Of a stretch of 23,708 nt of DNA, positions 21,974-23,708 are shown piece after piece. How positions within the stretch are numbered: the stretch's first letter is position 1; each line of letters opens with the position of its first letter. The position numbers were made by a program, and so were the translations under genes. The DNA comes from a virus, in IMG/VR virus record IMGVR_UViG_3300012036_000025, positions 1-23,708 of that record, one strand, 5' to 3'. Under the pieces are notes generated by a model, which did not search any database, was not told the DNA's origin, and was given only the letters and a program-made list of their open reading frames with translations.

Positions 21974-22535
21974 TCGCGAATCGGTGATGATGAAAAAGCT
22001 CGTAAACCTCATACTGATTTTCGCCTTTCTGGGGTTTGGTACATCCGTCGCCATGCTGGCAAACCAATACATCTCATTCAATAAGCAAGGTATCGAGGCG
22101 CGGTGGTTCCCGCCGACCACGGACTGGACTTTCAGGAATTGGGAGCAAGACGAAGCCGGACACTGGACGGCCGAGGTCTACTACCTCAAGCATCGCTCCG
22201 AGTGCATCTTCGTCTCTGACCAAATTCTCACGGCGACATACGTCAACCCTGTAGGGGACATCGGAGAGTCCGGCATCTTCTTCGTAGGCGATGAGACAGA
22301 GGGCAACACCAGGCCCACGGGGTGGCAGCGCATTGACGACCGCGTGGGGTTCTCCAACGGCAACATAAGCCCAGGGGCGATCCTCCGAGGCACCGTGCTC
22401 CACCAGTGTCACGAGGGGCTTCCCACGGTCTCAGGCTTCACCCAGGTAGTGGTCGGCCAGGACATGCCCTGGCCGGACTTCGTGCAAGATTGGCATGACG
22501 CGGGCAGGATAGGGCTCGCCTCGGACTACCGTTGA
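21960..22535 (+). CDS. Membrane-anchored protein of unknown function, end of the lysis region
   Basis: I do not recognise this 191-residue protein. It has a short N-terminal part with a basic 'MMKKLVNL' before one membrane segment (about residues 12-35, 'LILIFAFLGFGTSVAMLA'), then a soluble, probably periplasmic domain of about 150 residues with tryptophans ('WFPPTTDWTFRNWEQDEAGHW') and a beta pattern, two cysteines ('SECIF', 'HQCHEG') and an acidic C-terminus. I chose the ATG at 21960, which has GGAGG at 21946-21950 and overlaps the upstream gene by 14 bases; starts at 21924 and 21987 are possible. Its position after spanins suggests a lysis-linked or superinfection-exclusion role, but this is only a guess. 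Its stop overlaps the convergent kinase gene. Confidence 0.7.
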   Translation: MGPDDRESVMMKKLVNLILIFAFLGFGTSVAMLANQYISFNKQGIEARWFPPTTDWTFRNWEQDEAGHWTAEVYYLKHRSECIFVSDQILTATYVNPVGDIGESGIFFVGDETEGNTRPTGWQRIDDRVGFSNGNISPGAILRGTVLHQCHEGLPTVSGFTQVVVGQDMPWPDFVQDWHDAGRIGLASDYR

Positions 22536-23035
22536 CGCTCGTGCGACAGCCCCGAGTGGAAGGCTCTGACGTTCCGTTTCAGGTCTTCCAGCGAGCCATT
22601 GTTATCCAGGATCACATCGGCCATCGACGGATCGAGATCGGTGCTTCCGACCTCGCGCGGTAGGTGCTCGGAGCGATCCACCCAGACGACCTTGTGGAAG
22701 ATTCCCTGGCGGCGGCACTCGGCAAGCTCATCGGCCCGCCTCATCCCGACATACATATCGGCGCCGCGCTCGATCATGGTCCTGGCCGTTTTCGCCTTGT
22801 CCGGCGTGTTGTAGGCCGAGATCATCTGCATCCACAGGACGCGGTGGTTCACGCGGTCCTCGAACATCTCGTGGATGCTCCCGTAGACGGCGCACCCCCA
22901 ATTCGGCCAGATCGTCTCCTGGGCACAGAACCACGAGGACGATGAGAACTTGTAGTCGTATTCTTCCTGGAGGATCGTCCCCACGGTGTCCTTGCCGTGG
23001 CGAGCGTCCCCCAGGATCAAGAGCTTGTGTCTCAT
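22526..23035 (-). CDS. Deoxynucleoside monophosphate kinase-like P-loop protein
   Basis: This 169-residue minus-strand protein has a P-loop at its start ('LILGDARHGKDTVG', Walker A with GxxxxGKD), and further 'VLWMQMISAYN', 'MYVGMRRADELAECR' and 'FHKVVWVDRSEHLP', in the style of phage T4 gp1-type dNMP kinases that raise dNMPs to dNDPs. It starts at 23035 (ATG, read in reverse), overlapping the stop of the ThyX gene in ATGA. Coupling with ThyX makes sense: ThyX makes dTMP, the kinase would start its conversion to dTTP. I excluded an upstream in-frame start at 23224 because it lies in ThyX coding sequence and adds an Arg/Pro-rich, non-conserved leader. It converges with and overlaps the last plus-strand gene by ten bases. 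Confidence 0.78.
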   Translation of the reverse strand: MRHKLLILGDARHGKDTVGTILQEEYDYKFSSSSWFCAQETIWPNWGCAVYGSIHEMFEDRVNHRVLWMQMISAYNTPDKAKTARTMIERGADMYVGMRRADELAECRRQGIFHKVVWVDRSEHLPREVGSTDLDPSMADVILDNNGSLEDLKRNVRAFHSGLSHERQR

Positions 23036-23708
23036 GTGGGCGTCTCCAGCTTGGACAGAAGCTCGCCTTGCTCCCGCTTGGACAGGTCGGTCAGGCCCAC
23101 CAGGTACTTGAGGAAGTTCGGGGCGGTCCCTTGCTCGGCCTTCGCGATCAGGGCGTGGAGGACTTCCATCTCCTGGCGCGAGAACCTTTGGGCGCACAGG
23201 GTATAGTCCTCGAAGGCTTCCCACACGTCCGGCACCCAGGCCCGCACGATGTCACAGATGGCGTCGGCGTAGACCCTGATCTCCATCTGGGCGTGAGGGT
23301 CGGCCCGCAGCGATAGGAAGTGCAGGAGGTTGTGGAGATCGACCTTCCAATACCATTGGGTGTAGACGTTGACGGGCAGGTTGATCCGCGCCAGTTCACG
23401 CGCGAGCCCGTAGCCCTCATCGTCGGTCATCTCTTCGTAGCTGTCATAGGCGCGGTTGGAGTCGGCGATCAGGATCGCACGGATTTCCTCGGCCGAGAGA
23501 TCATCGACACCTTCCTCACGGCCTTGCATGTTCACGGTGGACTGTTTCGCGATGTCGCCCACGGCGGGGATGTAGAACTCCCGATCCAGGATCGAGTAGC
23601 GCGCGGAGTATTCGTTCACGTTCGCGGTGCGATGCCGAATCCACTGGCGAGCGACGAAGACGGGCAGCTTCACATGGAGCTTGATCTCGCACATCTCGAA
23701 GGGCGTGG
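23032..23708 (-). CDS. thyX: Flavin-dependent thymidylate synthase ThyX, 5' end missing
   Basis: This minus-strand frame is open to the window edge and is cut there. Before the Met at 23694 it continues as 'TPFEM', a part of the conserved internal 'TPFEH'-like motif of ThyX, so the true start lies outside. The ThyX signature RHRx7S is present ('RHRTANVNEYS', at about 23605-23637), followed by 'SARY', and the C-terminal part has 'DLHNLLHFLSLRADPHAQ' and 'EIRVYADAI'. ThyX makes dTMP from dUMP with FAD, NADPH and methylene-tetrahydrofolate. About 225 residues are visible of a usual 230-300. It is the first gene of an operon with the dNMP kinase and marks the start of a nucleotide-metabolism module. 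Confidence 0.95.
   Translation of the reverse strand, partial: TPFEMCEIKLHVKLPVFVARQWIRHRTANVNEYSARYSILDREFYIPAVGDIAKQSTVNMQGREEGVDDLSAEEIRAILIADSNRAYDSYEEMTDDEGYGLARELARINLPVNVYTQWYWKVDLHNLLHFLSLRADPHAQMEIRVYADAICDIVRAWVPDVWEAFEDYTLCAQRFSRQEMEVLHALIAKAEQGTAPNFLKYLVGLTDLSKREQGELLSKLETPT

Noticed and set aside
23036-23224. Longer N-terminus for the kinase
   Set aside because: It would overlap ThyX by nearly 200 bases with a Pro/Arg-rich leader; the ATG at 23035 places the P-loop right at the N-terminus as expected.
1-23708. CRISPR arrays, tRNAs, integrase, transposase or attachment sites
   Set aside because: Read for direct repeats with regular spacing, cloverleaf patterns and recombinase motifs; none found.

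Overview
The window is a late-gene stretch of a tailed, double-stranded DNA phage or prophage with a long non-contractile tail (siphovirus type). It is GC-rich, densely packed and mostly on the plus strand, with many start/stop overlaps of the ATGA type. The proteins resemble families common in phages and gene transfer agents of Alphaproteobacteria (a DUF2163/BR0599-like hub, a DUF2793-like fibre, a DUF3380-type N-acetylmuramidase). A host in that class is my best guess, but nothing in the window proves it.

Layout. 1-2715 holds the head-to-tail joining and tail-tube genes: the end of a gpZ-like protein, a tail-terminator-like protein, the major tail (tube) protein, then the two tail assembly chaperones linked by a -1 frameshift. 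2716-7710 is a 1664-residue tape measure protein with a lysozyme-like domain inside it. 7712-13699 is the tail tip in the order seen in phage lambda (M/L/I/J-like): a distal tail-like protein, a four-cysteine hub protein, two very small proteins and a large J-like central tip protein. 13702-19886 holds three large surface proteins: a DUF2793-like fibre, a subtilisin-like protease fused to two lectin-like (SPRY-type) repeats, and a jelly-roll/LamG-like protein. 19899-22535 is the lysis region: endolysin with a C-terminal membrane segment, inner and outer spanins, a small membrane/coiled-coil protein that could be the holin, and an unknown membrane-anchored protein. 22526-23708 is on the minus strand: ThyX thymidylate synthase (cut by the window end), followed by a deoxynucleoside monophosphate kinase, so a nucleotide-metabolism operon meets the lysis operon tail to tail.

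Most striking is that two different tail-tip proteins each carry a paralogous von Willebrand factor A (VWA) domain of about 200 residues with an intact metal-binding MIDAS motif. They are inserted between otherwise ordinary tail-protein segments. With the subtilase-SPRY protein downstream, the tail tip appears to carry two integrin-like adhesion modules, a protease and several candidate glycan-binding folds. I infer a metal-dependent host-surface recognition and processing apparatus. No tRNA, CRISPR array, integrase or insertion sequence was seen. There is no stretch longer than 300 bases without a gene.
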